Assembly: GCA_014360395.1 (NCBI GenBank)
Contig: JACIXM010000469.1
Span: 1-5,088 of the forward strand
Source of the DNA: Actinotalea sp.
GTDB taxonomy: Bacteria > Actinomycetota > Actinomycetes > Actinomycetales > Cellulomonadaceae
Direction of reading: 5' to 3'
DNA length: 5,088 nt
Shown here piece by piece: positions 4,561-5,088 of the stretch. The notes under the pieces are model-generated. The model had not been told where the DNA came from and did not search any database. It was given only the letters and a program-made list of their open reading frames with translations. Both the position numbers and the translations under genes were made by a program. The first letter of the stretch is position 1. The number at the start of each line of letters is the position of its first letter.

Positions 4561-5088
4561 ACGCGGGACCCGTGCGGGTGCTGCTCGTCGACGACCAGGC
4601 GCTGCTGCGCATGGGCTTCGCCCTGGTCCTGGACGCCGAGGACGACCTGGAGGTGGTCGGCGAGGCGGCCGACGGCGCCGCGGCGCTGCGGCAGGTGGCG
4701 GCGCTGCGGCCCGACGTCGTCCTCATGGACGTGCGGATGCCGGGGATGAACGGCATCGAGGCCACCGAGCGGGTCGTCGCCGAGCACCCGAGCACCCGCG
4801 TGCTCGTGCTCACGACCTTCGACCTGGACGAGTACGCGTTCGCCGCGCTGCGCGCCGGGGCCGCCGGCTTCCTGCTCAAGGACGCCCGGCCCGCCGAGCT
4901 CGTGGCCGCGATCCGTGCCGTCGCCTCCGGCGACGCCGTCGTCTCGCCCCGGGTGACCCGGCGGATGCTGGAGATGTTCGCCGACCGGCTCCCCGCGGAA
5001 CCGCCGGCGGGCGACGACGACGTCCCGGCGGGCGACCCCCGGCTCAGCGAGCTGACGCCACGGGAGCTCGAGGTGCTCCGGGCCGTCG
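4557..5088 (+). CDS. NarL/LuxR-family response regulator, cut by right edge
   Basis: The first 177 residues of a cytoplasmic DNA-binding response regulator, partner of the adjacent kinase. The receiver domain (about 5-122) has the acidic pair Asp12-Asp13, phospho-acceptor Asp58 in LMDVRMPGMNG, the switch residue Thr86 in VLTTFDLDEY, and Lys108 in GFLLKDARP, all as expected for a working receiver. A linker (about 140-162) rich in Pro, Gly and Asp follows, then LSELTPRELEVLRAV (163-177), the opening of the LuxR/GerE helix-turn-helix. The window ends there; the family is usually about 210-230 residues, so roughly 40 are missing. The ATG overlaps the kinase stop by 4 bp and has a strong Shine-Dalgarno. 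The likely target is this operon's own control region (1265-1347). Confidence 0.94.
   Translation, partial: MNAGPVRVLLVDDQALLRMGFALVLDAEDDLEVVGEAADGAAALRQVAALRPDVVLMDVRMPGMNGIEATERVVAEHPSTRVLVLTTFDLDEYAFAALRAGAAGFLLKDARPAELVAAIRAVASGDAVVSPRVTRRMLEMFADRLPAEPPAGDDDVPAGDPRLSELTPRELEVLRAV

Noticed and set aside
1..5088. Search for CRISPR repeats, tRNA, riboswitch, insertion sequence ends or attachment sites
   Set aside because: Nothing found: no regularly spaced repeats, no transposase motifs, no tRNA-like cloverleaf noticed by eye, and intergenic gaps too short for a large riboswitch. Base composition and codon style look uniform across the window, with no sign of recent transfer.

Overview
The window is very GC-rich, with a strong G/C bias at third codon positions and GTG starts beside ATG starts. 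Together with the protein types, this points to a high-GC actinobacterium. A Micrococcales member (Cellulomonas/Isoptericola-like) is my guess from the protein flavour, not something the sequence proves. Coding density is high. I see no tRNA, rRNA, insertion sequence, CRISPR array or phage gene.

Layout: (1) 1-349, minus strand: the N-terminal 116 residues of a cystathionine gamma-synthase-type PLP enzyme (metB), running off the left edge. (2) 350-533: a divergent intergenic region. It holds a probable leaderless promoter for metB, an 8-bp palindrome upstream of it, and, on the plus strand, a good match to a SigR/SigH-type (thiol oxidative stress) promoter for the next gene. (3) 534-1199, plus: msrA, peptide-methionine (S)-S-oxide reductase. 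(4) 1200-1362: intergenic, with a weak GC hairpin after msrA, a direct repeat spaced two helical turns apart, a -10-like hexamer overlapping a perfect 7-4-7 inverted repeat, and a strong Shine-Dalgarno. (5) 1363-5088, plus: a tightly packed four-gene operon. It encodes an ABC-2 type exporter ATPase, its membrane permease (4-bp ATGA overlap), a DesK/HPK7-type sensor histidine kinase (40-bp gap), and a NarL/LuxR-family response regulator (4-bp ATGA overlap) cut by the right edge inside its DNA-binding domain.

How the genes work together: metB (methionine synthesis) and msrA (repair of oxidised methionine) form a divergent methionine-themed pair. The right-hand operon reads as a self-contained sense-and-export module. 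The membrane kinase would detect an envelope or drug signal and phosphorylate the regulator at Asp58. The regulator would then control the exporter operon through sites at 1265-1347. The architecture is a known actinobacterial/Firmicute type, so I do not claim a new system. The most informative new points are the regulatory elements: the SigR-like msrA promoter and the two candidate operator structures in front of the exporter operon.
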